From: an uncultured Coriobacteriia bacterium
Lineage (GTDB): Bacteria > Actinomycetota > Coriobacteriia > Coriobacteriales > Eggerthellaceae
Length of the DNA stretch: 50,574 bases
Direction of reading: 5' to 3'
Assembly (NCBI GenBank): GCA_949288145.1
Contig: CASEJD010000056.1
Location: 1 to 50,574 of the forward strand
The notes beneath the pieces are model-generated. The model had not been told where the DNA came from. It did not search any database and was given only the letters and a program-made list of their open reading frames with translations. A program made the position numbers and the translations under genes. Below, piece after piece: positions 24,534 through 33,101 of the stretch (position 1 is the first letter of the stretch; every line of letters begins with the position of its first letter).

Positions 24534-26192
24534 CTACTCCGCCTGCCTGCTTTCCCGCTCGAACAGGGCGATAATCTCGTCGCGGTTGTGCGTGTCGCAT
24601 TTGCGGTAAATGTTGCGGAGATGGGTCTTGACTGTCGACTCGGAGATGAACAGGTCGCTTTCGATCCTCTTGAGCCCATGCCCGGTGACCCACAGCGCGA
24701 ACACGTCCTTTTCCCGCCGTGAGAGGCCATGCGCCTGCGAGAATTCTTCAATAAGCTCCTCCACAGGGCGCGCCTGCGCAGCACGCACGTCCGACGAATT
24801 CCGCGCCTCCGCTTCGCGCTGGGGCGCAACACCCTGCAACGCCGGCGCCGGCGAAGCCTCTACGCCCTTCCCGAAGAGCTCTCCTTGCCCCGGCCCATCG
24901 CCCATGCCGTCGGCTTCCGCCACGACGGCGCCCGCGTTCTCTAAGTCGGTCCGCTCTGCAAAAGCTTTGTCGCGCGCACCGCGCTCGTCCAGTTCGTCCT
25001 GCTGGAAGTCCACGTCCAGCATCACGCTGCCCTCACTGAACGCGAACCCGACCGCTACAATGATCAGCATGATCGAGACCGCGAAGAACGCTTCCAGGCT
25101 GTCGGCGAGCATAGGTGCGAACACGCGACCCGACGTCACACCGACGCATTCAGCCACCCATCCGATGGCGAAGACAATCCTCGGTTCGACCGGGGTCTTC
25201 TTCGCCCACAGCGCGAGCATGGCCCACATCATAGCCTCAGCGATGATGTTGGCGAAAAAGACGAACGCCGCGCTGATTCCTGTGGAGTACGCAATCAAGA
25301 ACACGCCGGCGCCAAAGAGGGCCAGCAGTATCTTGAACAGGATGCTCGAATCAATCTGATGGCGCACAAGATATGCCGTCAGGACGAAGAACAGAGCGAC
25401 ACCGATCGGCGCCAAGAGCGCGACCGGCTTGACCGCAATGGAGAACAGTCCGAACGAAGGCGCGAGCGCCACGACCGAGCTGATAATGAAAAACGTGATG
25501 GCAAGGCCCACCATGGTTCTGACGGGAATTGCCGCTGCCATGACATCCCGCAGGCCCCGTCCAGCGGACCCTGTTTTGGAGGCGGATTCTGCCTCCCGAG
25601 AAGCACCGCCAGTCCCGCCTTCTTTCGCCGCGTCCTTCGCGTCATGCGCTTCTCCGTGCGCCTTCGAAGACGGGAGCAGCAGGTACGACGCCATGGGCAA
25701 AAGCGAGACGAATACGCTCACCGTGCTCGTCGTGACGAACATGAGCAGCCAGCAGACCACCGAAGCGACCGCAATGGCGCATCCGGCAGCCGCGATGATG
25801 ACGCGCGGCGAAAGACGTGAGAATGCCTCGAACCAGGACATGATGAACAGGACGGCGAAAAAACCCGAAAGGCACAAGCCCGCAAACCTAAGGCTGTCGT
25901 TTTCCGCCATGGCAGGGTACGTGCAGAGGAGCGTGCCTCCCGCCATGCAGAAAGCCGAGAGCGTCGTAAGCCACGTCCTCCCCTCCAAAGACGGGAACGA
26001 GCGGCGCAGCGCGACGCTTGCCAAACAAGCGGCGAGTCCGGGAAGCATGGAAGCGGGAGCCGTGTAGAACGCGGACGCCGATCCGAAGATGGGCGACAAG
26101 ATCAAAATGACCGCCCACAAACACATGCACGCGTACCCGACGGCATACCGTGCATGAGTGGGCTTCATGCCTATGTTTCGAACAGCGTTCAT
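24534..26192 (-). CDS. Multi-span membrane LuxR-family regulator
   Basis: This 552-residue protein has roughly 12 hydrophobic segments over residues about 10-410 (two halves split by a charged AHGEAHDAKDAAKEGG-type loop), then a charged linker. A C-terminal LuxR helix-turn-helix follows (LSRREKDVFALWVTGHGLKR ... VKTHLRNIYRKC). It has the same architecture as the regulator at 19593-21116 but clearly differs in sequence. The ATG at 26192 is chosen, with ggaggg close upstream (short spacing, so somewhat uncertain). It is divergent from the flavoprotein/cytochrome pair and is its likely regulator (inference from gene order). Confidence 0.85.
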   Translation of the reverse strand: MNAVRNIGMKPTHARYAVGYACMCLWAVILILSPIFGSASAFYTAPASMLPGLAACLASVALRRSFPSLEGRTWLTTLSAFCMAGGTLLCTYPAMAENDSLRFAGLCLSGFFAVLFIMSWFEAFSRLSPRVIIAAAGCAIAVASVVCWLLMFVTTSTVSVFVSLLPMASYLLLPSSKAHGEAHDAKDAAKEGGTGGASREAESASKTGSAGRGLRDVMAAAIPVRTMVGLAITFFIISSVVALAPSFGLFSIAVKPVALLAPIGVALFFVLTAYLVRHQIDSSILFKILLALFGAGVFLIAYSTGISAAFVFFANIIAEAMMWAMLALWAKKTPVEPRIVFAIGWVAECVGVTSGRVFAPMLADSLEAFFAVSIMLIIVAVGFAFSEGSVMLDVDFQQDELDERGARDKAFAERTDLENAGAVVAEADGMGDGPGQGELFGKGVEASPAPALQGVAPQREAEARNSSDVRAAQARPVEELIEEFSQAHGLSRREKDVFALWVTGHGLKRIESDLFISESTVKTHLRNIYRKCDTHNRDEIIALFERESRQAE

Positions 26193-26523
26193 ATCCCTCC
26201 CGCGCGAGCGCGTCCACATCCCCCGAACGAAAGACGTTACCAACCCATTTTGGGCGTTTCAACCCTCGCGAGAAAGAATCAGCCATAACGGTTGATGTCT
26301 TCATCAGGCTTTTTCTCACATAGCTGAAAAGCACCACGTTTTCATCCCTCTCCCCCGCGCTATCAACCATGAGGAATGGCGCGCCCTGAAGCGCGTTTGG
26401 ACACAATGTCGGCACGTCAATCCCAAAGGGATTGCACGGCGGCTCGCCGCACGCGGCATGACGCCGCCCGAAGGAACGCCCGAGAAACACCGGGCAAGGG
26501 ATACCGAAAGAAGGGGAGAGACT
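26193..26523. promoter_or_regulatory. Divergent regulatory gap with possible operator
   Basis: This 331-base gap lies between the LuxR gene and the flavoprotein gene. An imperfect inverted repeat, tcagcc-N5-ggttga (26279-26295), is of LuxR-operator size. No gene is seen. Promoters for both neighbours must lie here but were not resolved. Confidence 0.4.
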
Positions 26524-28317
26524 ATGAGTATCGAAGGCATCAGCCGACGCAGTTTCCTTTCCGGCGCCGCGATCGCCGGTGCCGCCTTGGTGGGCGCAGG
26601 GCTCACCGGCTGTGCTCCGGAAGCACGCGACGCAAGCACGGGCAACGCCAAGGGCGGCGCGTCCAGCGCTACCGCGTCCGGCTCCACGGTCGGCTTCGAC
26701 GGCACCGGCACCATGCCGTGGCTGGGCGAGGCCCCGCAGATCTCTGACGCGGACGTCGAAGAGACCATCGACACGGACGTGGTCATCGTGGGCCTGGGCT
26801 GCGCAGGCGTTCCTGCCGCGCGCGCCGCGGTCGAAGCCGGCGCGAAGGTCGTGTGCCTGGAGACCTCGTCCAAGCTCAACAGCGCCGCGAGCGACATGGC
26901 CATTTTCGGCGGCCAGACCATGGCCCAGTGGGGCCGCGGAGACGGCTTCATGGACAAGAAGACCGTCGTCGAGATGCACATGGAGGAGTGCAGCCACCAC
27001 GTGAACCAGAGCATCATCAGCCGCTACTACGATATCTCCGGCGCTGCGCTCGACTGGTTTATCTCTGCGAGCAAGAACCTCTACATCGCTCCGGAAAGCT
27101 ACGCCGAGATTCCGGCTGAGAGCCAAGCGAACTACATGTACCCGTACATGTACCCCCTGCCCGAGACCTACGACTACACGAAGGAAGCCCTGCCGTGCTA
27201 CCCGACCTCCATCGGCTTCAGCAGCCTGGCGACCGTCATGGCCGATAACCTGCAGGCAGCCGTCGACGGCGGCGCGGACGTCCGCTACAACACCAAGGGC
27301 ATCGCGCTGATCAAGGACGAGAGCGGCGCCATCGCCGGCATTTACGCGCAGGGCACTGGCTCTGAGAAGTACATCAAGATCAACGCCAAGAGCGTCGTCC
27401 TTGCCACCGGCGACTACCTGGCTAACGAAGAGATGATGAAGTTCTACGCCCCCGAGTGCGTTGAGAACGGCATCAAGATTCTGAGCATCGACATGGACGA
27501 CCAGGGCAACTACACCAACGTCGGCGAAGGCCACAAGATGGGCGCGTGGGCAGGCGCCGCCATCGAGCAGTGGCACGCCCCGATGATCCACCACATGGGC
27601 GGCGGCGCCGGCGCGGACGGCCGCGGCGTCATCGGCAACAACGGTTTCCTGTGGCTCAACCTGCACGGCAAGCGCTTCATGAACGAGGACCTTCCTGGTC
27701 AGCAGCTTGAGAATCAGGTCGAACTCCAGCCGCAGCGCAAGGCGTACCAGTTCTTCGACTCCTCCTGGCCCGAGCAGCTGCAGTACTTCCCCGCCGCCCA
27801 CGGCGTCGCGTGCTTCTACCGCGCCGAGGCGCTGCCTGAGTACACCGCCTCCGGCTTGCGCATCAACGTCCGCACCGACGCCGACATCGAAACCGCCGTC
27901 GAGGAAGGCCGCTGCCTGAAGGCCGACACCATCGAAGAGCTGCTGGGCATGATCGAGGGCATGGACGTCGAAACCGCCAAGGCCTCCATCGACCGCTACA
28001 ACGAGCTGTGCGTAGCCGGCGAGGACACCGACTTCTTCAAGAGCCCCCAGCGCCTGTTCGGCCTCGTCAACGGTCCGTTCTACGCCGCCGAATGCGGCTG
28101 CGCGCTTAACCTCGCCAACCTGGGCGGCCTGGAATCCGACGAGGAATGCCACGTCTACAGCACCGAGCGCGAGATCATTCCCGGCCTGTACGCATGCGGC
28201 GCCCCGCAGGGTGGCCGTTTCGCGGTTCAGTACCCCATCTCTCTGAAGGGTCTTTCCGCTGGCATGTGCATGGTCTACGGCAAAGTGGCCGGCGAGAACG
28301 CTGCTGCCGGCGTCTAA
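26524..28317 (+). CDS. Tat-exported fumarate reductase-type flavoprotein (lipoprotein)
   Basis: This 597-residue FAD-dependent reductase belongs to the fumarate/urocanate reductase flavoprotein group. The N-terminus holds the twin-arginine motif ISRRSFLSG and then a lipobox LTGC (Cys30), suggesting a Tat-exported lipoprotein. The FAD dinucleotide fold is VVIVGLGCAGVPAARAAVEA (about 82-101). The substrate domain has LHGKRFMNEDLP (about 379-390), and the FAD-binding end is LYACGAPQGGRF. It has no FMN or haem domain. The ATG at 26524 follows gaaggggaga. It is followed 39 bases later by a NapC-like cytochrome, which should supply electrons. The pair resembles the cgr1/cgr2-type gene pairs of Eggerthella, but the substrate is unknown. 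Confidence 0.9.
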   Translation: MSIEGISRRSFLSGAAIAGAALVGAGLTGCAPEARDASTGNAKGGASSATASGSTVGFDGTGTMPWLGEAPQISDADVEETIDTDVVIVGLGCAGVPAARAAVEAGAKVVCLETSSKLNSAASDMAIFGGQTMAQWGRGDGFMDKKTVVEMHMEECSHHVNQSIISRYYDISGAALDWFISASKNLYIAPESYAEIPAESQANYMYPYMYPLPETYDYTKEALPCYPTSIGFSSLATVMADNLQAAVDGGADVRYNTKGIALIKDESGAIAGIYAQGTGSEKYIKINAKSVVLATGDYLANEEMMKFYAPECVENGIKILSIDMDDQGNYTNVGEGHKMGAWAGAAIEQWHAPMIHHMGGGAGADGRGVIGNNGFLWLNLHGKRFMNEDLPGQQLENQVELQPQRKAYQFFDSSWPEQLQYFPAAHGVACFYRAEALPEYTASGLRINVRTDADIETAVEEGRCLKADTIEELLGMIEGMDVETAKASIDRYNELCVAGEDTDFFKSPQRLFGLVNGPFYAAECGCALNLANLGGLESDEECHVYSTEREIIPGLYACGAPQGGRFAVQYPISLKGLSAGMCMVYGKVAGENAAAGV

Positions 28318-28356
28318 GCCTAACCGAGAAGCCAGAAAAGCCCGAAAGGATACGAC

Positions 28357-29028
28357 ATGAGCGAGAACAACACCGCCGAAACCGCTCCCTCCGCGAAGAA
28401 GCCCCGCAAGAAGTGGCCTATCGTCACGGGCGTGGTCGCTGCAGTCCTGGTAGTGGCCGGTGCGGGCATGTGGGTTTGGCACGAGCAGCCCAGCTTCTGC
28501 GGCGCTATCTGCCATTACCCCATGGCCACCTTCTACAGCACCTACGAACAGGAGCCCGACACCGCCGGCGTGGACAAGTGGGGCAACGAGGTCTCCAACA
28601 CGAGCGCTATGCTCAGCGTCACTCACAAGGCCTCGACCGAGGAGGGCGGCGCCGACGCCACCTGCCTGAGCTGCCATGTGCCCACGATGTCCGAGCAGAT
28701 TTCCGAAGGCATGACCTGGGTGGCAGGCAACTACGTCTACCCGCTCTACGAGCGCTCCTCCGCGGAGCTCACCGAGGCGCGCGGCGTGGACGCGGACGAG
28801 TTCTGCCTGAACGAGTCCTGCCATAACGTCACGCGCGACGACCTGGCAGAGCTGACCAGCGACATGGAACGCAACCCCCACATCGCGCAGCACGGCGAAG
28901 TGGCGTGCACCGAATGCCACAAGGCCCATCGCGCTTCCGTGATGTACTGCAGCGAGTGTCACACGGACGCCGAGATTCCGGACGGCTGGCTCACGGCCGC
29001 CGAAAACGAGGCGCTCCCGTACGCATAA
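28357..29028 (+). CDS. NapC-like five-haem membrane cytochrome c
   Basis: This 223-residue protein has one N-terminal membrane anchor (about 20-42) and an exported domain with five c-type haem sites. Three are standard CxxCH (C103, C184, C198). Two have wider spacing: CGAICH at 48-53 (C-x3-C-H) and CLNESCH at 150-156 (C-x4-C-H). NapC/NirT-type proteins oxidise menaquinol and pass electrons to a soluble partner, here the flavoprotein directly upstream. The ATG at 28357 has gaaagga. Whether all five sites are loaded is uncertain because of the two unusual motifs. Confidence 0.88.
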   Translation: MSENNTAETAPSAKKPRKKWPIVTGVVAAVLVVAGAGMWVWHEQPSFCGAICHYPMATFYSTYEQEPDTAGVDKWGNEVSNTSAMLSVTHKASTEEGGADATCLSCHVPTMSEQISEGMTWVAGNYVYPLYERSSAELTEARGVDADEFCLNESCHNVTRDDLAELTSDMERNPHIAQHGEVACTECHKAHRASVMYCSECHTDAEIPDGWLTAAENEALPYA

Positions 29029-29153
29029 CGCCCCGAAGCTACCGACCAACGCGTAGGTCGCCGTCTTCACGACGCGTCGGCGAACCCCTTCCCTCCCTTC
29101 CGTAGTTCACCGACGCGGGTGCCCCCATGTGATGCGCCGCGGCCGCTACTCCC

Positions 29154-29205
29154 AAGGCCCCTCCCACGCGACGATTCTCCAATCGCCCGCGAGAGGGGCC
29201 TTTTC
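29154..29205 (+). terminator. Terminator after cytochrome gene
   Basis: aaggcccctc (29154-29163) pairs with gaggggcctt (29193-29202), with a shorter inner stem and a T run. It closes the flavoprotein/cytochrome unit about 125 bases past its stop and lies before the hydrolase gene. Confidence 0.75.
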
Positions 29206-29298
29206 GCATCGACGCTCTTTATAATGGCGCCAAGGCGCGCTCCCTCTGGGCGCAAGCGCGCGGCTCGGTGCAGCCACGTCCGAACGAAAGGATGAGCC

Positions 29299-30228
29299 AT
29301 GCTTCATGAAATCCACTTCCCCTCGTCCAACGAGCGAGACACCGTCACGGGCTGGATCTACGTTCCCGCCTGCGAGCCGGAGGGCATCGTGCAGCTCGTC
29401 CATGGTTTCGGCGAGCACTCCCGCCGGTACTTCCACCTCATCGTGGCGCTCATGGACGCGGGCTACATCGTAGCAGCCGACGACCACGTGGGCCACGGCG
29501 CGACGGCCATCGCCAACGACACCTGGGGTGACTGGGGCGACGGCGGGCCGCACACCATGATGGAGGACGAGAAGCGCTTCCACGACCTCGTGTGCGAGAA
29601 GTACCCGAACCTGCCCTACTTCCTGTTCGGCCACTCGATGGGCTCCATGATCGCGCGCGATTACTCGGCTCAATACGGCGAGGACCTCACCGGCACCATC
29701 TACTGCGGCACGACCGGCATCTTCAAGAACACCCATGAAGTGCGTGCGAAACTGGACGCCATCATCGCCGAAGGCGGCGCGCACGACACGGACCCCTCGC
29801 TGACCGGCGAGCTCATGGGTTGGATGTTCGCCCGCTGCGAAGAGGGCGCGAACCTGGGCAACGAGTGGATCTGCCACGACCCGTTCGTGCAGAAGGACCA
29901 CGCCGAGGACCCCTTCGACGCGTTCACCCACCCGGTGCACAACGTCAGCCTGCGGGACTTCATCGACATGATGCTCTGCATCGAAGGCCCTGAATGGGCG
30001 CAGCGCGTTCCGAACGACCTGCCCATCCTCCTGATCGCCGGCGACCAGGACCCCGTGGGCAACTACGGCGAGGGCGTCTACCAGTGCGCAAACTGGCTCG
30101 TGGACACCGGCCATGACGACGTCATCACCAAGCTCTACCCCGGCTACCGCCACGAGATCCACAACTACGACGACATCAAATTCGACGTGGAGGACACCAT
30201 CGTCACGTGGCTTGATTTGCACCTGTAG
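29299..30228 (+). CDS. Alpha/beta hydrolase (monoacylglycerol lipase-like)
   Basis: This 309-residue cytosolic serine hydrolase has oxyanion motif LVHGFGEHSRRY (about 33-44), nucleophile elbow GHSMGS (111-116, Ser113), late acid ILLIAGDQDPVGNYG and catalytic histidine in YRHEIHNYDD. Together these form the Ser-Asp-His triad of the lysophospholipase/monoacylglycerol lipase (PldB/YtpA) group. The ATG at 29299 follows gaaagga. Probable role: cleavage of fatty-acyl esters. The gene is followed 39 bases later by a small unknown gene, probably on the same transcript. Confidence 0.87.
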   Translation: MLHEIHFPSSNERDTVTGWIYVPACEPEGIVQLVHGFGEHSRRYFHLIVALMDAGYIVAADDHVGHGATAIANDTWGDWGDGGPHTMMEDEKRFHDLVCEKYPNLPYFLFGHSMGSMIARDYSAQYGEDLTGTIYCGTTGIFKNTHEVRAKLDAIIAEGGAHDTDPSLTGELMGWMFARCEEGANLGNEWICHDPFVQKDHAEDPFDAFTHPVHNVSLRDFIDMMLCIEGPEWAQRVPNDLPILLIAGDQDPVGNYGEGVYQCANWLVDTGHDDVITKLYPGYRHEIHNYDDIKFDVEDTIVTWLDLHL

Positions 30229-30267
30229 GTCGCTAAAGTTCGCGCCGACTCGTACGGAAGGATGAAG

Positions 30268-30537
30268 ATGGGACTGTTCGACGGAGGCAGGACACCAGAA
30301 GACAAGAACCTTGAGAAGGTCGCCCGCGCACTCGACGAGATGCGCCTGAAAGAGTCCGACGGCCTATTGCACGCCGGCTGCTTCGGCATGAGCATGATCG
30401 CCGACGCCTCGAGCATCAGCATGGTCGTCGACGGCGTGCTGGAGTTCCTGCAGAAGAACGGCCGCGAGATCGTCGACGTGAAGCCGAGCACTATCTCAGG
30501 AAGCGGTAACTCTCTGTTCACGGTGCTGTACAAGTAA
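30268..30537 (+). CDS. Small protein, function unknown
   Basis: This 89-residue acidic/neutral protein reads MGLFDGGRTPEDKNLEKVAR at the start and ends with STISGSGNSLFTVLYK. It has no membrane helix or cysteine motif. The ATG at 30268 is chosen over the in-frame ATG six bases earlier because ggaagg sits at proper spacing only for the second. It follows the hydrolase by 39 bases. It looks like a genuine small protein with a helix-strand pattern, but no family was recognised. Confidence 0.65.
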   Translation: MGLFDGGRTPEDKNLEKVARALDEMRLKESDGLLHAGCFGMSMIADASSISMVVDGVLEFLQKNGREIVDVKPSTISGSGNSLFTVLYK

Positions 30538-30569
30538 CAGCCCTACAGACGACCCCTTATTAATAAAGT

Positions 30570-30633
30570 GCTCCGAACGCCCGCCCCTCCGCCCTTTGCA
30601 GAACGCTCGGACGGACAGGGTCGCGTTCGGAGC
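30570..30633. repeat. Inverted repeat downstream of small protein gene
   Basis: A perfect 11-bp pair, gctccgaacgc (30570-30580) / gcgttcggagc (30623-30633), encloses 42 bases with inner C-rich and G-rich parts. It may end the hydrolase transcript, although no T tract follows; a REP-type element is an alternative. Confidence 0.45.
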
Positions 30634-30742
30634 CCTCGTCGTTCCTCACCATCCGCGCACCATTACACAGGCGAAATAATCTGTGGGTCCCACCTGGTGC
30701 TATGCTGCCAACAAGACGCTACACCGAGCATAAGGGGGACCC

Positions 30743-31267
30743 ATGATCAGAAACGAACGCGACCTGCGTCAGAATCAGGCGCTCGACATCGCACAGAAGA
30801 TGCTGGTTGCCGCGCGCACGGCGCCGAAGGGCAAGGGCGCAGACATCGTGGAATGCGCCGTCGTGAACGGCGACGACCTGGAGCGTCTGGCTCAGGAGAT
30901 GGAGCGCATCGGCGCCGAGCGCTGCTACGGGTTCTTCCTGCGCGACGCGGGCAACGTGCGCCAAAGCCTGTGCACGCTGCTCATTGGCACGTGCGAGCAG
31001 GCGCAAGCGCTCGACTGCGGTCATTGCGGCTTTCCCACGTGCGCCTCGCGCACCGAAGGCGTGCCGTGCGCCATCAACAGCGTGGACGTGGGCATCGCCC
31101 TTGGCGCCGCGTGCTCGAAGGCGTGCGACTACCGCGTGGATACGCGCGTGCTGTTCTCCGCGGGCTTGGCCGCTCAGAGCCTGGGCATACTCGGAGCGGA
31201 CGTGCGCCAGGTCTACGCCATCCCGGTGAGCATCTCGTCCAAGAGCCCCTTCTTCGACCGGAAGTAG
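30743..31267 (+). CDS. DUF2148 ferredoxin-domain protein
   Basis: This 174-residue protein matches the DUF2148 (ferredoxin-like) family found in anaerobes. The cysteine-rich part QALDCGHCGFPTCASR (about 90-105) with GVPCAINSVDVGIALGAACS is its signature and could hold an Fe-S cluster. An N-terminal ARTAPKGKGADIVE (about 24-37) precedes it, as in family members. The ATG at 30743 has aaggggg. Function is unknown. The gene is monocistronic and is followed by a palindromic repeat element. Confidence 0.82.
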   Translation: MIRNERDLRQNQALDIAQKMLVAARTAPKGKGADIVECAVVNGDDLERLAQEMERIGAERCYGFFLRDAGNVRQSLCTLLIGTCEQAQALDCGHCGFPTCASRTEGVPCAINSVDVGIALGAACSKACDYRVDTRVLFSAGLAAQSLGILGADVRQVYAIPVSISSKSPFFDRK

Positions 31268-31300
31268 CCGAAAAAAGCACGCAGCGTGCACGCTCGATTG

Positions 31301-31514
31301 CAGTTAATTGCAAAAAACTGGAATTATGCGCGCCGCGAAGCGAGAAAACCAAGCCCAGAATGCCCAAACAGCCCTCATCTCCCCTGCCGAGATAAAACAC
31401 AATGGGCTGTTTGGGGCTATTTGTCCGTCCAGAATCGGCACTCAACAACTTTTTTTCCGAAAGCCCGCATAATTTCCGAAAGCCCGCATAACTCCAGAAA
31501 AATGCAATTAACTG
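31301..31514. repeat. MITE-like 214-bp element with nested inverted repeats
   Basis: The outer arms (31301-31330 and the complement of 31485-31514) share cagttaattgca, a 5-base poly-A/T spacer and ctgga-ttatgcg. A nested pair, 31363-31374 / 31404-31415 (cccaaacagccc), forms an inner stem. A 19-bp tandem direct repeat (31454-31472, 31473-31491, tttccgaaagcccgcataa) lies near the right arm. It has no coding capacity and lies after the DUF2148 gene. The structure fits a non-autonomous mobile element or a large REP/BIME unit. Confidence 0.7.
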
Positions 31515-31591
31515 GCCTGACACGCGCAAAAGGAGTCGCGATCACGACGTATTACCGGCCGAGCATGAGCAACGAGTGCGCCGTCGCGTAG

Positions 31592-32284
31592 TTACTTGCT
31601 TCTTCCGCGCATCGTCTTCGCAACCGCGCTCGCCACCTTCGGGGCCGCTTCTGCTGCGCGCTCCGCTGCGGCGGGCACGGTCTGCGCAACTTTGCTTGCG
31701 ACCTGCGGAGCCGTCTTCGCTATGGCGCCCGCCACCTTCGGGGCCGTCCTTGCCACGGCGTCCGCTACCTTTGGGGCGGTTTTAGCGACGGCGTCTGCCG
31801 CTTTTGGCGCTTGGCGGGCCACCGTGCGCGCTGCCTTGCCCGCGACTTCGGGCGCCTTCTTCGCCGCCGTGCGGGCTGCCTGAGCCGCCTGGTCTTTTGC
31901 CGCTTCGCCAAGCTTCGCGGCGGCGGCGTCGAGTTTCGCCTCGACCGGCGTAGCCGCGCGACCGGAGAAATTGCGCTGCCCCTTGCTCGCAAGCGCCGCG
32001 CCGCCCGCGATGGCAGCCACGCCCGGACCCGGCAGAATGCACATCGGCACGCCGGCGGCAACGAGCGCTGCACCGCCCGCCATCTGCGCTGCGCCTTTAA
32101 TCTTCTGCGCGGCAGGAACGCCGTCAGGGATGACGGTCGCCGTCGCGTTGGCGGAGCCGGATTGCGCCGCAGAATCCGGCGCGTCGCTTACCACGACGTT
32201 GCTCGCAGGCACGACGCCAGGGTCGGAACCAACAGTGGTGTACGAACGATTCGTGCGGTGCGCGCGCTGACGAGAGCCCATCAT
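31592..32284 (-). CDS. Alanine-rich 11-residue-repeat protein
   Basis: This 230-residue protein has a hydrophilic N-terminus, a glycine/alanine hydrophobic stretch (about 65-100, CILPGPGVAAIAGGAALAS) that could enter a membrane, and a C-terminal half of seven 11-residue units. Examples are KTAPKVADAVA, RTAPKVAGAIA, KTAPQVASKVA and EAAPKVASAVA (residues about 142-222). Such 3/11 repeats form amphipathic helices in apolipoproteins, LEA proteins and synucleins. Start ATG 32284 (a second ATG follows directly) with gggaagg. A -10-like TATAAT lies at 32316-32321. No family was recognised; binding to a lipid or granule surface is inference only. Confidence 0.72.
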   Translation of the reverse strand: MMGSRQRAHRTNRSYTTVGSDPGVVPASNVVVSDAPDSAAQSGSANATATVIPDGVPAAQKIKGAAQMAGGAALVAAGVPMCILPGPGVAAIAGGAALASKGQRNFSGRAATPVEAKLDAAAAKLGEAAKDQAAQAARTAAKKAPEVAGKAARTVARQAPKAADAVAKTAPKVADAVARTAPKVAGAIAKTAPQVASKVAQTVPAAAERAAEAAPKVASAVAKTMRGRSK

Positions 32285-32458
32285 CAGAGAACCTTCCCTC
32301 GGAGGGTTTTCGCCCATTATATCCACCGCCCGGAACGCCACGACTTCGGCTGCTCCACAGTTCGGAAACGCCTTGCATAATTCCCGCCCGCACAACACCG
32401 TGCACCCCCGCGTCGGCTACAATGAAGCCACGTTTACCCGAGAGAAGGGAGCCCGCCA

Positions 32459-32998
32459 ATGGAGCTCAAGGGAAGCCAGACCGAGAAGAACCTGGAGTAC
32501 GCGTTCGCCGGCGAATCGCAGGCGCACACGAAGTACCAGTACTACGCCAGCCAGGCCAAGAAGGACGGCTACGTCCAGATTCAGAACATCTTCCTGGAGA
32601 CCTCGCGCAACGAGAAGGAGCACGCGAAGCTCTGGTTCAAGCTGCTGCACGGCGGCGAAGTGCCCTCCACCATGGAGAACCTCGCCGACGCCGCTGCCGG
32701 CGAGAACGAGGAGTGGACCCAGATGTACGCCGAGTTCGCGAAGGTCGCCCGCGAAGAGGGCTTCGCCGACATCGCCGAGCTGTTCGACGGCGTGGCAGGC
32801 GTCGAGAAGGAGCACGAGGAGCGCTACCGCAAGCTCATGGAGCGCATCGAGGCCGGCGAGGTCTTCCAGCGCGACGACGTCACCGTCTGGAAGTGCAACA
32901 ACTGCGGCCACATCCACATTGGCAAGGAAGCACCTGAGGTCTGCCCCGTGTGTGCCCACCCGCGCTCGTTCTTCGAGGTCCGCGCCGAGAACTACTAA
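32459..32998 (+). CDS. Rubrerythrin
   Basis: This 179-residue diiron peroxidase protects anaerobes from hydrogen peroxide. Residues 1-140 form the ferritin-like four-helix bundle with metal ligands in [11 protein letters not shown] (Glu19 region), [10 protein letters not shown] and [13 protein letters not shown]. Residues about 145-170 form the rubredoxin-like domain ([10 protein letters not shown] ... CPVCAHP). The length is typical. The ATG at 32459 follows gaaggga. The gene is monocistronic and ends at a strong terminator. An electron donor is not encoded nearby. Confidence 0.95.
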   Translation: MELKGSQTEKNLEYAFAGESQAHTKYQYYASQAKKDGYVQIQNIFLETSRNEKEHAKLWFKLLHGGEVPSTMENLADAAAGENEEWTQMYAEFAKVAREEGFADIAELFDGVAGVEKEHEERYRKLMERIEAGEVFQRDDVTVWKCNNCGHIHIGKEAPEVCPVCAHPRSFFEVRAENY

Positions 32999-33005
32999 TC
33001 CGCGC

Positions 33006-33095
33006 ACTGGTAGAGGCCGAATTCGGAGGCTGAGTTAAGAGGCTGTACTTAGAGGCCGAAACGAGTGGCCGAATTCGGAGGCTGAACCGAGATGC
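33006..33095. repeat. Degenerate short tandem repeats
   Basis: The stretch repeats aggc[ct]ga-type units about eight times, including two copies of gccgaattcggaggctga (33017-33034 and 33069-33086) 52 bases apart. It lies between the rubrerythrin stop and its terminator, so it would be in the 3' end of that transcript. Function is unknown. Confidence 0.55.
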
Positions 33096-33101
33096 CGAAG
33101 C

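Noticed and set aside
25888-29070. 1060-codon minus-strand open frame
   Set aside because: It lies antisense to the Tat flavoprotein and the cytochrome and over the LuxR gene; a high-GC shadow with no recognisable domain.
31601-31850. Regular DNA repeats that could suggest a CRISPR array
   Set aside because: The 33-base periodicity is coding for 11-residue protein repeats; there are no unique spacers between identical repeats and no cas genes.
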